DNA of 62,792 bases from Sulfuritalea hydrogenivorans sk43H (GTDB lineage Bacteria > Pseudomonadota > Gammaproteobacteria > Burkholderiales > Rhodocyclaceae), in NCBI GenBank assembly GCA_945870205.1, contig CAMBRI010000002.1:1-62792 (forward strand). The letters run 5' to 3'. The translations under genes were made by a program, and so were the position numbers. Shown in pieces: positions 9,577 to 20,940 of the stretch. The notes beneath the pieces were generated by a model, which saw nothing but the letters and a program-made list of their open reading frames with translations, was not told the origin of the DNA and searched no databases. Every line of letters starts with the position of its first letter. Positions within the stretch are counted from its first letter, which is position 1.

Positions 9577-10220
9577 CGGACGGTTCCATGAGGGGGAGCG
9601 GCCATCAAGCCACCCAGCGTCAAGTCAAAATGGCTTTGCAGATAGGTCTGCGGATCGTGTGCCATGCCGCAGCATGCACCCAGCGAATAGCGCCAGATCA
9701 CAAGCATCAGCACCGGCGCAAAGATGACGTCGATGGCGGTTTCGACGTCGACCCTGCGAAATTCGCCTGAGGCGATGCCCCGCTGCAGCGTGCGCCGCAT
9801 CAGGTCGCGGCCGCGCACGATGACTGCATCGTGATAGTAGGTCGCCAGCTCGGGAAAATTGCCGGCCTCGCTGATCATCAGCTTGGGCACACCGGCCAGG
9901 GGGGTGTTGCCGATGTGCTGCCACCACTCACCGATCAGGGTCCGCAACAAGTCCGCCGTGCTGCCTTCGAAGCTGTCGACCAGGCCTGCGCCTTCTTCGA
10001 GTATGGGCACGATGCCTTCCTGGATCACCGATTTGAACAGCGCCTCCTTGCTGTCGAAGTAGAGATAGAGCGTTCCCTTCGACACGCCGGCACGCGCGGC
10101 GACATCCTCCAGCCGGGTGCCGGCGAATCCCTTTTCGACAAACAGTTCCAGTGCCGCGGCCATGAGCTCGGCGGGACGGGCTTCCTTGCGGCGTTGGCGG
10201 GGCGGTGTGACGGCTTCCAT
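9573..10220 (-). CDS. TetR-family transcriptional repressor of the pump operon
   Basis: A one-component regulator of 215 residues. The N-terminal helix-turn-helix is unmistakable (LEDVAARAGVSKGTLYLYFD, about residues 40-60, then SKEALFKSVI). The C-terminal helical part is the ligand/dimer domain, with the LGACCGMAHDPQTYLQSHFD type of ending seen in AcrR-like regulators. It is the first gene of the operon and its promoter carries a perfect palindrome, so autorepression and repression of both RND pumps is the straightforward model. The inducer is unknown. Confidence 0.92.
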   Translation of the reverse strand: MEAVTPPRQRRKEARPAELMAAALELFVEKGFAGTRLEDVAARAGVSKGTLYLYFDSKEALFKSVIQEGIVPILEEGAGLVDSFEGSTADLLRTLIGEWWQHIGNTPLAGVPKLMISEAGNFPELATYYHDAVIVRGRDLMRRTLQRGIASGEFRRVDVETAIDVIFAPVLMLVIWRYSLGACCGMAHDPQTYLQSHFDLTLGGLMAAPPHGTVR

Positions 10221-10235
10221 GCGAGCACTTTAATT

Positions 10236-10278
10236 ACTGACCGGTCAGTCACTATATAGATTAAGCGATTGACGTCAA
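10236..10278 (-). promoter_or_regulatory. tetR/RND operon promoter with palindromic operator
   Basis: On the minus strand a -35 TTGACG (10273-10278) and -10 TATAGT (10251-10256) are separated by 16 bases. Immediately downstream lies the perfect 14-bp palindrome ACTGACCGGTCAGT (10236-10249), covering the expected transcription start. This is a textbook TetR-type operator position for autorepression, 16 bases before the start codon. Confidence 0.75.
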
Positions 10279-10492
10279 GCCTCTCGACTCCGATTCGCTG
10301 TTTGGCGCCATGCAGCGCCGACTCGATCAGCGCGCAGCCTGACAGCGGCGCTGTGCCACGCTGAATGTCCACATCCGACGGATTGGTTTACGCGTTAAGC
10401 TCAACCGTTGCAGCCCCAAGGTACAACGCGCGCGACACGGCGGCGGCGCCAAATTCAACCAAGTCACCCGACGGCCAAACAAGGACACCGCC

Positions 10493-11533
10493 ATGCGAAT
10501 CGAAGAAGAACTCAAACTCGATTTCCAGGACGTATTGATTCGTCCCAAGCGCTCGACGCTGACATCTCGCTCCGAGGTCGACATTTCGCGCGATTTCGTC
10601 TTCCGCCATTCCGGGCAGTCCTACCACGGCGTGCCCATCATCGCCGCCAACATGGATACGGTCGGCACTTTCGAAATGGCCCGAGCACTGGGAAATTTCC
10701 AGCTGGCGACGGCACTGCACAAACATTACGAAGAGCGCGAGCTGATCGAGTTCTTCCAGGCCCTGCCTGAAGCATCGACCGTGTTTTATTCGATGGGCAT
10801 CACGCGCGAGGATTACGAAAAGTTTTGCCGTGTCAAACAGCAGGTTGGTAACAAGATTGCCTGCGTCTGCGTCGATGTAGCCAATGGCTACACCAAGTCC
10901 TTCGTCGATTTTCTCCAGCGCTTGCGCGAGAACTACCCGCAGATCACCATCATGGCGGGCAACGTCGTCACCGGCGAAATGACCGAGGAACTAATCCTCG
11001 ACGGCGCCGACATCGTCAAGGTCGGCATCGGCCCCGGCTCGGTCTGCACCACGCGCAAGATGACCGGCATCGGCTACCCGCAACTCTCGGCCGTCATCGA
11101 GTGCGCCGATGCCGCCCACGGCCTGGGCGGGCTGATCTGCGCCGACGGCGGCTGCACGTCGCCGGGCGACCTGGCCAAGGCCTTCGGCGGCGGCGCAGAT
11201 TTCATCATGCTCGGCGGCATGCTCGCCGGCCACGATGAATGCATGGGCGAAGTTGCAGAGCAGGATGGCGCGCGCAAGGTGCGCTTCTACGGCATGAGTT
11301 CGCGCACGGCAATGGACAAGCACGCCGGAGGGGTCGCCAACTATCGCGCCTCGGAAGGCAAGGAAGTGCTGCTCGACTACCGCGGCCCGGTCGAGAATAC
11401 CTTGCAGGAAATCCTCGGCGGTGTTCGCTCCGCCTGCACCTATGTCGGCGCCCACAAGCTGCGCGAGCTCTCCAAACGCACCACCTTCATCCGCGTCGCT
11501 CGGCAGTTGAACGAAGTCTTCGGCCAGTCCTGA
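10493..11533 (+). CDS. guaC: GMP reductase
   Basis: A cytoplasmic NADPH-dependent enzyme of 346 residues converting GMP to IMP and ammonia (purine salvage). It is a TIM-barrel protein of the IMPDH/GMPR family. The catalytic loop is [20 protein letters not shown] with the nucleophilic Cys in SVCTTR, followed by the [20 protein letters not shown] phosphate-binding region. Length matches the enterobacterial enzyme (about 347), and there is no CBS domain insert, which argues against IMP dehydrogenase. An AGGA ribosome-binding site lies 8 bases before the ATG. The esterase gene follows 5 bases after the stop. Confidence 0.95.
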   Translation: MRIEEELKLDFQDVLIRPKRSTLTSRSEVDISRDFVFRHSGQSYHGVPIIAANMDTVGTFEMARALGNFQLATALHKHYEERELIEFFQALPEASTVFYSMGITREDYEKFCRVKQQVGNKIACVCVDVANGYTKSFVDFLQRLRENYPQITIMAGNVVTGEMTEELILDGADIVKVGIGPGSVCTTRKMTGIGYPQLSAVIECADAAHGLGGLICADGGCTSPGDLAKAFGGGADFIMLGGMLAGHDECMGEVAEQDGARKVRFYGMSSRTAMDKHAGGVANYRASEGKEVLLDYRGPVENTLQEILGGVRSACTYVGAHKLRELSKRTTFIRVARQLNEVFGQS

Positions 11534-11538
11534 CGGCC

Positions 11539-14153
<2,615 letters not shown>

Positions 14154-14245
14154 GAGTTTCCATCAGGACGCAAAGCGCTGGCGCTAAGGCACTGAGCTCC
14201 CCGGCGCTGCGCAATGGCTCTGTTAGCGACCAAACATCCGTCAAC

Positions 14246-14271
14246 AGCGAAAAAGTCGCAACTTTATCGCT
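14246..14271. promoter_or_regulatory. Imperfect 26-bp palindrome upstream of the AAA ATPase
   Basis: The dyad begins AGCGA and ends TCGCT, with 10 of 13 base pairs matching by eye. It ends 20 bases before the ATPase ATG. A -10-like TAAAAT (14280-14285) lies 6 bases before that ATG and no Shine-Dalgarno is present, so the mRNA may be leaderless and the palindrome would lie in the -35/spacer region as an operator. No good -35 is seen. The regulator is unknown. Confidence 0.4.
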
Positions 14272-14291
14272 GAAGTCGTTAAAATAGTCGC

Positions 14292-15425
14292 ATGAATCGT
14301 ATTCTCGACGATCTGATCGCGACCGATCTCGAACGCAAACTGGTGATTCTCACCGGCCCGCGCCAGGTGGGCAAGACCACGCTGGCGCGCAGCCTGATGT
14401 CCCGCTACACCCCTGCGCAATACCTGAACTGGGACATCGCCGATGATCGGGCGATACTGCAACGCGCCAGCTGGGATCGCCGCTCGCGTCTGCTGGTGAT
14501 GGACGAAATCCACAAGATGCCGGGCTGGAAGGCCTGGCTCAAGGGCGTCGCCGACGGGCGTGAACCACAACAGGCCCTGCTGGTGACCGGTAGCGCACGC
14601 ATGGACACCTTTCGCCAGAGTGGTGAATCGCTTGCCGGCCGCTACTTTGCCTGGCACCTGCATCCGATCGGCGTGCGCGAGTGGTGCGAGCACAGCGGAG
14701 CGACGCCGACCGATGCCCTGCGCCACCTGATGCGACGCGGCGGCTTTCCCGAAGCTTGCCTGGCCACCAGCGACGAACTGGCGGATCGTTGGCGCACCCA
14801 GTACTACACCGACCTGGTGCGCGAAGACGTATTGGAGTTTTCGCGCCTGCATGAAATCACGGCCATGCGCCTGTTTCTCGACATGTTGCGAGCACGTGTC
14901 GGCTCGCCGCTCTCGCTGGCGTCTATGGCCCGCGATCTGGCGGTTTCGCCCAACACGCTGAAGCGCTATCTCGACATTCTGCAGGCGCTGTTCATCGTTT
15001 TCGCGGTGCAACCCTGGCACCGCAATGTGGGTCGCGCCCTGCTGCAAGCGCCCAAGGTGTATTTCTTCGATACCGGGCTCGTCAGGGACGAGCCCGGTGC
15101 GCGACTGGAAAATGCCGTCGCGGCAATGCTTTTGCAGCATGCGCAGTTTCGCCGTGACGCCCGTGGCAGGGAAACCGGCCTGCACTACATCCGCACCAAG
15201 GATGGCGCCGAAGTGGATTTCGCCCTCAGCGAAGGGGGCGAACTGACGCAGCTGGTGGAATGCAAATACACCGACGCGGCATTGCATCGACCGCTAGCCC
15301 GCTTTGCCGGGCAGTTTGCGACCACCGAAGCCGTGCAACTGGTGGCGGAACTGCGCCAGGAAGAGCAGCGCGGCCCCGTCGCCATTCGTCGCGCCGGCGA
15401 CTGGCTGGCCGGGCTGTGCACATGA
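14292..15425 (+). CDS. AAA ATPase with DUF4143 C-terminal domain
   Basis: A protein of 377 residues of the COG1373 type. The N-terminal P-loop ATPase has Walker A GPRQVGKTT (residues 22-30), Walker B LLVMDE (67-72) and a sensor-like LLVTGSARMD. A winged-helix-like stretch (SLASMARDLAVSPNTLKRYL) precedes the DUF4143 region, which contains a PD-(D/E)XK-like pattern: VDFALSEG then QLVECKY. These stand-alone ATPases are common, patchily distributed accessory genes of unknown function; nuclease or toxin-related roles are only suggested. It overlaps the next gene as ATGA. No ribosome-binding site is visible, and a palindrome lies just upstream. Confidence 0.85.
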   Translation: MNRILDDLIATDLERKLVILTGPRQVGKTTLARSLMSRYTPAQYLNWDIADDRAILQRASWDRRSRLLVMDEIHKMPGWKAWLKGVADGREPQQALLVTGSARMDTFRQSGESLAGRYFAWHLHPIGVREWCEHSGATPTDALRHLMRRGGFPEACLATSDELADRWRTQYYTDLVREDVLEFSRLHEITAMRLFLDMLRARVGSPLSLASMARDLAVSPNTLKRYLDILQALFIVFAVQPWHRNVGRALLQAPKVYFFDTGLVRDEPGARLENAVAAMLLQHAQFRRDARGRETGLHYIRTKDGAEVDFALSEGGELTQLVECKYTDAALHRPLARFAGQFATTEAVQLVAELRQEEQRGPVAIRRAGDWLAGLCT

Positions 15426-15661
15426 ACTGCCGACCTGGCTGCGGCGCCTGCTGCATTGCGCCCTCGATCAGCACGCTGGGCAAGCCCGCCGGGGAACCCT
15501 GCGTGCACCTGACACCGGACTATCGCTGCACGTTGTTCGGCAGTTCGCGGCGCCCGGCCTGCTGTTCCGGACTGCAACCGTCGGGCGAAATGTGCGGCGA
15601 CGACCGCGATACCGCCCTGGCCTGGCTGGCTCGGCTGGAGGCGGCTACGGCCGCATGCTAG
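15422..15661 (+). CDS. YkgJ-family cysteine cluster protein
   Basis: A small protein of 79 residues rich in cysteine, beginning [17 protein letters not shown] and continuing with [20 protein letters not shown] and MCGD. The spacing matches the YkgJ/UPF0153 cysteine-cluster family, thought to bind a metal or Fe-S cluster, with no established reaction. Its ATG overlaps the stop of the ATPase gene (ATGA), so it is translationally coupled, although the two probably have unrelated functions. uppP begins 40 bases later. Confidence 0.82.
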   Translation: MNCRPGCGACCIAPSISTLGKPAGEPCVHLTPDYRCTLFGSSRRPACCSGLQPSGEMCGDDRDTALAWLARLEAATAAC

Positions 15662-15701
15662 ACTCGGCGCCCTTATCTGGGCCCCAATTTATTCTCTCGA
15701 C

Positions 15702-16526
15702 ATGGACTTCCACCCGCTGCTGCAGGCGCTGATTCTCGGCCTGGTCGAAGGCTTCACCGAGTTCCTGCCGGTTTCCTCCACCGGCCACCTGATCCTCGCT
15801 GGCGACTTGCTGCATTTCAATGACGAAAGGGGCAAGCTGTTCGAAATCGTGATCCAGTCCGGCGCGATTCTCGCCGTCTGCTGGGAGTACCGCGCACGCA
15901 TTGTGAAGGTATTCAGCACGCTAGGACACGATTCCGATTCGCAGCGCCTGCTGCGCAACATTGCAGTGGCCTTCGTGCCGCTGGCGGTGCTGGGCCTGCT
16001 TTTCGGCAAGGCGATCAAGCTCAACCTGTTCAACCCGGTCACCGTGGCGACCACCTTCATCCTTGGCGGCTTCATCATCCTCTGGGCGGAGCGACGCGAA
16101 CACGTGGTGCGCGTCGAACGGGTCGAGGACCTGAGCCTGATGGATGCCGTAAAACTCGGCCTGGCCCAGGCCTGCGCGCTGATCCCCGGCACCTCGCGTT
16201 CCGGCGCCACCATCATCGGCGGCCTGCTGTTCGGACTTTCGCGCAAGGCGGCCACCGAGTTCTCCTTTTTCCTCGCCATTCCCACCCTGCTGGCCGCCAC
16301 GGTCTATCAACTCTACAAGGAACGCCACCTGCTGGTGATCGACGATCTCGGCATGTGGCTCGTCGGCTTCGCCGCCTCCTTCGTCTCCGCCTTCCTCTGC
16401 GTGCGCTGGCTGTTGCGTTTCATTTCCAGCCACGACTTCACGATCTTCGCCTGGTACCGCATCGCCTTCGGCATCGTGGTGCTGGCAACCTGGCAATTCG
16501 GCTTGGTGGACTGGAGCAGTCCTTGA
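15702..16526 (+). CDS. uppP: Undecaprenyl-diphosphatase
   Basis: An integral inner-membrane enzyme of 274 residues that dephosphorylates undecaprenyl pyrophosphate to recycle the lipid carrier for peptidoglycan and other surface polymers; overproduction is linked to bacitracin resistance. The two signature motifs are present: [15 protein letters not shown] (residues 16-30) and the phosphatase-like [14 protein letters not shown]. About eight hydrophobic segments follow in the expected order and length is normal. A large inverted repeat follows the gene. Confidence 0.95.
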   Translation: MDFHPLLQALILGLVEGFTEFLPVSSTGHLILAGDLLHFNDERGKLFEIVIQSGAILAVCWEYRARIVKVFSTLGHDSDSQRLLRNIAVAFVPLAVLGLLFGKAIKLNLFNPVTVATTFILGGFIILWAERREHVVRVERVEDLSLMDAVKLGLAQACALIPGTSRSGATIIGGLLFGLSRKAATEFSFFLAIPTLLAATVYQLYKERHLLVIDDLGMWLVGFAASFVSAFLCVRWLLRFISSHDFTIFAWYRIAFGIVVLATWQFGLVDWSSP

Positions 16527-16539
16527 AATCAAGAACCTC

Positions 16540-16623
16540 ACCACAGAGACACAGAGGCGCAGAGAGAAACAGGTTCACGTTCTTGTTTATTTGCCGTTCT
16601 CTCTGCCTCTGTGTCTCTGTGGT
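16540..16623. repeat. Long inverted repeat (ACCACAGAGACACAGAG type)
   Basis: Left arm 16540-16568 and right arm 16597-16623 are complementary over 27 bases, apart from a 2-base insertion in the left arm, with a 28-base loop. The arms begin ACCACAGAGACACAGAGG and are purine/pyrimidine biased, unlike the flanking GC-rich genes. The element fills the gap between uppP and yqiA. It looks like a dispersed palindromic/MITE-like element, and as RNA would form a strong hairpin within a same-strand gene pair. Confidence 0.8.
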
Positions 16624-16641
16624 TCAAAGAGGTTTTGTTTG

Positions 16642-17205
16642 ATGATCCTCTACCTGCATGGATTCACCAGCGGCCCGCAGTCGAACAAAGCGCAAGCACT
16701 CGGCGCACGCATGCGTGAACGCGGCCTTGGCGACAAGTTCCTCAGTCCGCAATTGCCGGCCTCCCCGCAAGCAGCGATCGCGCTGGCGGAAGACCTGATC
16801 GCACGCCACGGCATCACCACGGTTGCAGGCTCATCGCTCGGCGGCTATTACGCGACCTATCTCGCCGAAACTCACGACCTCAGGGGGATGCTGGTGAACC
16901 CGGCCGTCGTCGCCCATCTCTCGCTGCAGAAATACATCGGCCCGCAACGCTGGCTATACAGCGGCGAGAGCTTCGATTTCACCATGGAGCACGTCGAGCA
17001 GCTGCGCGCCATCGCGATCCCGGTTCTCGCCAAGCCGGAGCGCTTCTGGCTGCTGGTCGAGGAAGGTGACGAGACTCTCGACTATCGCGACGCCGTGCGA
17101 CGCTACGCCGGCGCCAGGCATACCGTGCTGCCCGGCGGCGACCACAGCTTCACGCGCTGGAACGACTACCTCGACCCCATCATCGAGTTCGCCGGATTCA
17201 GGTGA
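16642..17205 (+). CDS. yqiA: YqiA-family alpha/beta-hydrolase esterase
   Basis: A cytoplasmic esterase of 187 residues. It begins MILYLHGFTSGPQSNKAQAL, typical of YqiA. The nucleophile elbow is GSSLGGYYATYLA, the oxyanion-hole region is the HGF near the N terminus, and the catalytic His is in GGDHSFTRW near the C terminus. The enterobacterial relative hydrolyses short acyl esters, and its cellular role is unclear. The ATG at 16642 directly follows the inverted repeat. The stop overlaps the GTG of the next gene (GTGA). Confidence 0.87.
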   Translation: MILYLHGFTSGPQSNKAQALGARMRERGLGDKFLSPQLPASPQAAIALAEDLIARHGITTVAGSSLGGYYATYLAETHDLRGMLVNPAVVAHLSLQKYIGPQRWLYSGESFDFTMEHVEQLRAIAIPVLAKPERFWLLVEEGDETLDYRDAVRRYAGARHTVLPGGDHSFTRWNDYLDPIIEFAGFR

Positions 17206-18125
17206 ACCATCCTGCCCTCACGCCGGAAAACACGCGGACCGGCATCATCACCGGGATCAGCGCCTACGCCATATGGGGCCTGGTGCCGCTCTTCTTCAAG
17301 CAGATCGCCGAAATTCCCGCCGTCGAGATCATCGCTCACCGCGTGGTCTGGGCCATGCTGCTGATGACGGCGCTGATCGGCTTCGGCCGCGGCTTCGGCG
17401 ACGCCCTGCGCATCGCGCGACAGCCGGCGCAGTTGGCGAAGATCGCGCTGGCCTCGGCGCTGGTGATCAGCAACTGGCTGACTTTCGTCTGGGGTGTGAA
17501 CAACGGCCACATCGTCGAAACCAGCCTCGGCTACTTCATTCTGCCGCTGCTCAATGTCGCCCTCGGCGTGCTGGTGCTGAAAGAGCGCATGCGCCGCCTG
17601 CAATGGGTCGCCGTGCTCTGCGCCACGATCGGTGTCGCCATCGAGGCCACACGCGCCGACGGCCTGCCCTGGATCGCGCTGGTGCTCGCTGGCACCTTTG
17701 GCGCCTACGGCCTGCTGCGGAAGCAGTTGCCGCTCGACGCCGCCAGCGGCCTGTTCCTCGAAACCATCTGCATGCTGCCGCCGGCGCTGGCCTGGCTGGG
17801 CTGGCTGGCGTATTCCGGGCAAGGCCACTTCGGCGGCAGCGGCGGGCTGGCGGCCAGCGACCTGCTGCTGATCGCCACCGGGCCGGTCACCGCGATTCCG
17901 CTGCTGCTGTTCGCCATCGCCGCACGACGCCTGCCGCTTTCCAGGATGGCCTTTCTGCAATACCTCGCGCCAACCATCGCCTTCCTGATTGGCGTTCTGG
18001 TTTATCACGAAGCACTCGACCTGCAGCGCATGCTGAGCCTTGCCGCGATCTGGGCCGGCCTCGCGATCTACAGCGCCGACCTGCTCAAGGCCGCCACGAC
18101 GCGAGCGGCGGAACCGCTGCCATGA
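17202..18125 (+). CDS. rarD: RarD/EamA-family permease
   Basis: An inner-membrane protein of 307 residues with about ten hydrophobic segments, of the drug/metabolite transporter superfamily. The opening ISAYAIWGLVPLFFKQI, then EIIAHRVVWA and SNWLTFVWGVNNGHIVETSL, are typical of RarD. The GTG start overlaps the yqiA stop and its stop overlaps the methyltransferase ATG, so the three are coupled. RarD homologues were named for chloramphenicol sensitivity; the true substrate is not known and cannot be read from sequence. Confidence 0.9.
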   Translation: MNHPALTPENTRTGIITGISAYAIWGLVPLFFKQIAEIPAVEIIAHRVVWAMLLMTALIGFGRGFGDALRIARQPAQLAKIALASALVISNWLTFVWGVNNGHIVETSLGYFILPLLNVALGVLVLKERMRRLQWVAVLCATIGVAIEATRADGLPWIALVLAGTFGAYGLLRKQLPLDAASGLFLETICMLPPALAWLGWLAYSGQGHFGGSGGLAASDLLLIATGPVTAIPLLLFAIAARRLPLSRMAFLQYLAPTIAFLIGVLVYHEALDLQRMLSLAAIWAGLAIYSADLLKAATTRAAEPLP

Positions 18126-18928
18126 GCTTCGACTCCGCCCAGTTCAAGCGGCTCGAGCGCGCCGGCTACGACCGCATCGGACCGCGCTATCTGGAGGCGT
18201 CCGCAAGCCGCGGTGAACTGCTCGCCGCCCTGATCAAGGCGGCCCGGCTGACACCGGGCCAGCGGGTGCTCGACCTCGCCAGCGGTCCCGGCCTGCTGGC
18301 ACGTGCCGCGCACGTTACGGTCGGAGACCGCGGCCTGGCCATCGCCAGCGACATCAGCACGAGTCAGCTCGCCTGCTGTCCCGATGTGCCCAGGGTTGCC
18401 GCCGATGGCGAGACGCTGCCTTTCGCCGATGCCAGTTTCGACCGTGTCTTGTGCGGGCTCGGCCTGATGTTCTTTCCCGATGACCAGGCCGCCTTGTGCG
18501 AAATGCGCCGCGTGCTGCGGCCGGACGGGCGGCTGGCACTTTCGGTCTGGGGGCGCGCGGAAGACGTGCCCCTGGTCGAAACGGCGCTGTCCTGCATGCG
18601 TCGCCTGTTGCCGCCACCCAAAGTGGCACGGCCCTCGATTTTTCGCTTTGGTGATCCCGACGAGTTGAGGCGCCGCCTCACCCGCGCCGACTATTGCGAC
18701 ATCACGATCGAACACCTGCGGCTTGCGATCGACTTCAGCGACGCAGCGGCCTACTGGCAGGGCTTTCTCGACCTGGCCGGCGGTGCGGCAGAGAGCCTGT
18801 CGCGGCTGCCGGATGCAAAGCAGCAAGCGTTCGCGTCTGCCGTAAGCGACGATCTGGCCCCCTACACAGTGGCTGGAGGCTATCGACTGACCAGTACCAT
18901 CCTGGTCGCCGCGGCCAGACCGGTATAA
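18122..18928 (+). CDS. Class I SAM-dependent methyltransferase
   Basis: A protein of 268 residues with a Rossmann methyltransferase fold of the Methyltransf_11/UbiE-like group. Motif I is VLDLASGPGLLARAA; then come ADGETLPFADASFDRVLCGL (motif II region) and MRRVLRPDGRLALSVWG (motif III). The C-terminal part is a less conserved cap likely to define the substrate, which cannot be named. The start overlaps rarD as ATGA. It is cytoplasmic, with no signal or membrane segment. Confidence 0.87.
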   Translation: MSFDSAQFKRLERAGYDRIGPRYLEASASRGELLAALIKAARLTPGQRVLDLASGPGLLARAAHVTVGDRGLAIASDISTSQLACCPDVPRVAADGETLPFADASFDRVLCGLGLMFFPDDQAALCEMRRVLRPDGRLALSVWGRAEDVPLVETALSCMRRLLPPPKVARPSIFRFGDPDELRRRLTRADYCDITIEHLRLAIDFSDAAAYWQGFLDLAGGAAESLSRLPDAKQQAFASAVSDDLAPYTVAGGYRLTSTILVAAARPV

Positions 18929-18977
18929 TCCGCCCCCTCGTTTCCTGCTCACTCCCCCACCCGGGGCGTTTCCCTCC

Positions 18978-20927
18978 ATGAATGTCCTGTTTGAAGAGGA
19001 CGGTGCTTTTCGTGCCGGCAGCGTGCTTGCCGACAACGTGGCTTCGTTGCAGATCGAGCTAGCCTCCGGCAAGCGCTCCAAGGTGAAGGCGGCCAATGTC
19101 CTGCTGCGCTTTGTCGCCCCGGCGCCCGGCGAGTTGCTGGACCGCGCGGAGGCCGAGGCCGAAGGCATCGACATCGATTTTCTTTGGGACGTCTGTAGCG
19201 AGCAGGAGTTCGCTTTCGAGGAGCTTGCCGCCGAATACCACGGCGCCAAACCGGACCCGGTGCAAGCGGCGGCAGTATTGCTGCGCCTGCATTCGGCGCC
19301 CATCCATTTTCATCGCAAGGGTCGCGGCCGCTTCCGCAAGGCACCACCCGAAATCCTTCAAGCCGCCCTGGCCGGACTGGAAAAAAAGCGCCTGCAGGCC
19401 GCAGCCATCGAACGCATGGTCGAAGAACTCCGCAACGGCCAACTGCCGATCGAGTTCGAGCCTCTCCTGACGCAGCTGATTTATAAACCCGATCGCAATC
19501 GCAGCGAGACCAAGGCCCTGGAAGCGGCCTGCGGCGAGACCGGAAAATCAGCGGCGCGTCTGCTGTTCGATTGCGGCGCACTGCCCTCGACCCACGACTA
19601 CCACCTCGGCCGCTTCCTGTTCGAGTTCTTTCCCGACAGCAAGGGAGGCACAGGCTTCCCCTATTTTGCAGCGCCCGGCGAACCGGTTGATTTGCCGGTG
19701 GCTACTGTCGCCGCATTCAGTATCGACGACGCGCAGACGACGGAAATCGACGACGCGTTTTCCGTCACGAACAAGCCGCAGGGCGGCTGGCGCATCGGTA
19801 TTCATATCGCCGCCCCGGGCCTGGGTTTCGCCCCTGATTCTGACCTCGGCCGCATCGCGCGCGAAAGGCTGTCCACGGTCTATATGCCGGGGCGCAAGAT
19901 CACCATGCTGCCGGAACAGATCGTGGAGCATTTCACGCTGGCCGCCGGACATACCGTCCCGGCCATCTCGCTTTACCTCGATGTCGCCACCGATTACCGC
20001 CTGCTCGGTCACGAGACGCGCCTGGAATGCGTTCCCATCGTCGCCAACCTGCGCCACCACGACATCGAACCGCTGTTCAACGAAACCACGCTGGCCACTG
20101 ATTTGCCGGACTTTCCCTGTCGGGATGAACTGAAGCTGCTCTGGGAGTTCGCCCAGGTGCTCGAAGCCGGACGCGGCAAACCCTCCGACAATGGCACCCG
20201 CAAGGACTACAACTTCAGCGTGGACTGGGATGCCGATAGCGGCATCGCCGCCGAACCCGGCAAGGGCCTCATCACCATCGGCGAACGCGCGCGCGGCAGT
20301 CCGCTCGATACGCTGGTTGCCGAACTGATGATCATGGCCAACACCACCTGGGGCGCCATGCTGCGCGATGCCGGCATCCCTGCCCTGTACCGCGTGCAAA
20401 CCGCCGGCAAGGTGCGCATGAGCACCGTCGCCGCGCCGCATGAAGGACTGGGCGTTGAATGCTACGCATGGTCGTCGTCCCCGCTGCGTCGCTACTGCGA
20501 CCTGCTCAACCAGTGGCAACTGATCGCCCTGCTGCAAAATGAGGCGCCATACTTCCCGCCGAAATCGGCCGACCTGCTGGCCGCCATGCGCGATTTCGAA
20601 CTGACCTATGCCGCCTACGCCGAGTTCCAGCGCGGCATGGAGCGCTACTGGTGCCTGCGCTGGCTGCTGCAGCGAGGCGAGGATTCGGTGTTCGGCCACG
20701 TCCTGCGCGAATCCCTGGTGCGGCTCGTGACGATTCCCCTGGTGCTGCGCGTGCCCTCGCTACCGGAGTCGCCGCGCGGCGCCAGGGTTCTGCTCGGCAT
20801 CGACGGCATTGACCTGCTTGACGCCGAAATACGCGGCAGATTCATCGAACTGGCCCCCGAATTGGCAGCCAATACCGGCCCTGATGCGGCCTTCGCCGCT
20901 GCAGAGGACGAGAATCCCGCGGAGTAA
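18978..20927 (+). CDS. RNB-domain exoribonuclease (RNase II family)
   Basis: A protein of 649 residues with the RNB catalytic domain, a processive 3'-5' exoribonuclease fold. The catalytic aspartate cluster is present in SIDDAQTTEIDDAF near residues 247-260, so the protein should be active. A winged N-terminal part precedes it. The C-terminal region looks shorter than in RNase R, without the long basic tail. It belongs to the divergent RNB group seen in betaproteobacteria rather than canonical rnb or rnr. tonB follows 13 bases later. Confidence 0.9.
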   Translation: MNVLFEEDGAFRAGSVLADNVASLQIELASGKRSKVKAANVLLRFVAPAPGELLDRAEAEAEGIDIDFLWDVCSEQEFAFEELAAEYHGAKPDPVQAAAVLLRLHSAPIHFHRKGRGRFRKAPPEILQAALAGLEKKRLQAAAIERMVEELRNGQLPIEFEPLLTQLIYKPDRNRSETKALEAACGETGKSAARLLFDCGALPSTHDYHLGRFLFEFFPDSKGGTGFPYFAAPGEPVDLPVATVAAFSIDDAQTTEIDDAFSVTNKPQGGWRIGIHIAAPGLGFAPDSDLGRIARERLSTVYMPGRKITMLPEQIVEHFTLAAGHTVPAISLYLDVATDYRLLGHETRLECVPIVANLRHHDIEPLFNETTLATDLPDFPCRDELKLLWEFAQVLEAGRGKPSDNGTRKDYNFSVDWDADSGIAAEPGKGLITIGERARGSPLDTLVAELMIMANTTWGAMLRDAGIPALYRVQTAGKVRMSTVAAPHEGLGVECYAWSSSPLRRYCDLLNQWQLIALLQNEAPYFPPKSADLLAAMRDFELTYAAYAEFQRGMERYWCLRWLLQRGEDSVFGHVLRESLVRLVTIPLVLRVPSLPESPRGARVLLGIDGIDLLDAEIRGRFIELAPELAANTGPDAAFAAAEDENPAE

Positions 20928-20940
20928 AATTGACGGGCTC

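Noticed and set aside
14241-15287. 348-codon open frame on the minus strand
   Set aside because: Antisense to the AAA ATPase, which has clear Walker motifs.
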